Source: an uncultured bacterium
GTDB lineage: Bacteria; Bacillota; Clostridia; Lachnospirales; Lachnospiraceae
Direction of reading: 5' to 3'
Assembly: GCA_947071365.1 (NCBI GenBank)
Contig: CAMTFT010000136.1
Location: 1-5,721, forward strand
Length of the DNA stretch: 5,721 nt
Of the stretch, positions 5,614 to 5,721 are shown piece by piece. Positions within the stretch are counted from its first letter, which is position 1, and every line of letters begins with the position of its first letter. Below the pieces are notes generated by a model. The model made no database searches. It was not told where the DNA came from and saw only the letters and a list, made by a program, of their open reading frames with translations. Both the position numbers and the translations under genes were made by a program.

Positions 5614-5678
5614 TTGGTATTCAGTTCAATCACATTTTTAAGTATTTTTCTTCCGGCGGTATTTTTGCTGCACTGTTT
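5614..5678 (+). CDS. Partial MBOAT-family O-acyltransferase (AlgI/DltB-like), 5' end only
   Basis: A TTG start at 5614 is preceded by GAGGA (5602-5606) at 7-base spacing. The frame stays open through 21 complete codons until the adapter at 5679. The peptide begins (M)VFSSITFLSIFLPAVFLL, a hydrophobic pattern typical of the N-terminal membrane segment of AlgI-like membrane-bound O-acyltransferases. In other bacteria these transfer acyl groups, often acetyl, to exported polysaccharides or cell-wall polymers. The catalytic histidine region lies far beyond the contig end, so the family call rests on this short stretch alone. The gene is truncated by assembly, not by mutation. It is separated from sigF by a terminator and is likely a separate unit. 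Confidence 0.6.
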
Positions 5679-5721
5679 CTGTCTCTTATACACATCTCCG
5701 AGCCCACGAGACGGAGCTACA
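5679..5721. other. Illumina Nextera i7 adapter, reverse orientation (non-genomic)
   Basis: CTGTCTCTTATACACATCT (5679-5697) is the reverse complement of the Tn5 mosaic end. It is followed by CCGAGCCCACGAGAC (5698-5712), the index GGAGCTAC (5713-5720) and the first base of the P7 tail. It is the exact inverse of bases 6-48 at the other end. Genomic sequence ends at about 5678, within the last open reading frame. Confidence 0.98.

Noticed and set aside
1..5721. Composite transposon bounded by terminal inverted repeats
   Set aside because: The repeats are Nextera adapter with index and P7 tail; there is no transposase gene and the interior is core chromosome.

Overview
The window reads as a complete short contig from a spore-forming Firmicute of the class Clostridia, most likely a Lachnospiraceae-type gut anaerobe. 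The evidence is an intact spoIIAA-spoIIAB-sigF cassette, strong Shine-Dalgarno sites throughout, sigma-A-like promoters with extended -10 elements, and about even G+C by eye. The taxonomic placement is inference. The first 48 and last 43 bases are not genomic. They are the Illumina Nextera i7 adapter with one barcode, once in each orientation, so the real sequence spans about 49-5678.

All genes are on the + strand. A probable sigma-A promoter (84-111) leads into folC (174-1550), the bifunctional folate enzyme. A 150-base gap follows, filled mostly by a 37-bp tandem repeat with hairpin potential (1572-1670). A 52-residue protein of unknown function (1701-1859) then overlaps by 4 bases the start of a 559-residue single-pass membrane protein (1856-3535). 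That protein carries an N-terminal zinc ribbon, tetratricopeptide (TPR) repeats on both sides of the membrane, a coiled coil and a Gly/Asn-rich tail. This pair is the least characterised part of the window.

The non-coding stretch 3536-3832 (297 bases) holds an imperfect palindrome, a large rho-independent terminator, a short direct repeat at helical spacing, and a perfect hairpin directly before the spoIIAA ribosome-binding site. The forespore control operon follows: spoIIAA (anti-anti-sigma), spoIIAB (anti-sigma kinase, with an unusual C-terminal extension of about 38 residues) and sigF. Together these form the partner-switching module that keeps sigma-F inactive until the asymmetric septum forms.

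Downstream of sigF, a near-consensus promoter (5480-5508) sits only about 15 bases ahead of a strong terminator (5529-5554). The contig then ends inside the first 21 codons of a gene whose N-terminus resembles AlgI/DltB-like membrane-bound O-acyltransferases (MBOAT family), starting at TTG 5614.

Most of this is ordinary core Clostridia chromosome. I do not see a mobile element, defence system or CRISPR array. The best candidates for something undescribed are the small-protein/zinc-ribbon-TPR pair, the SpoIIAB tail, and the promoter-terminator arrangement after sigF.
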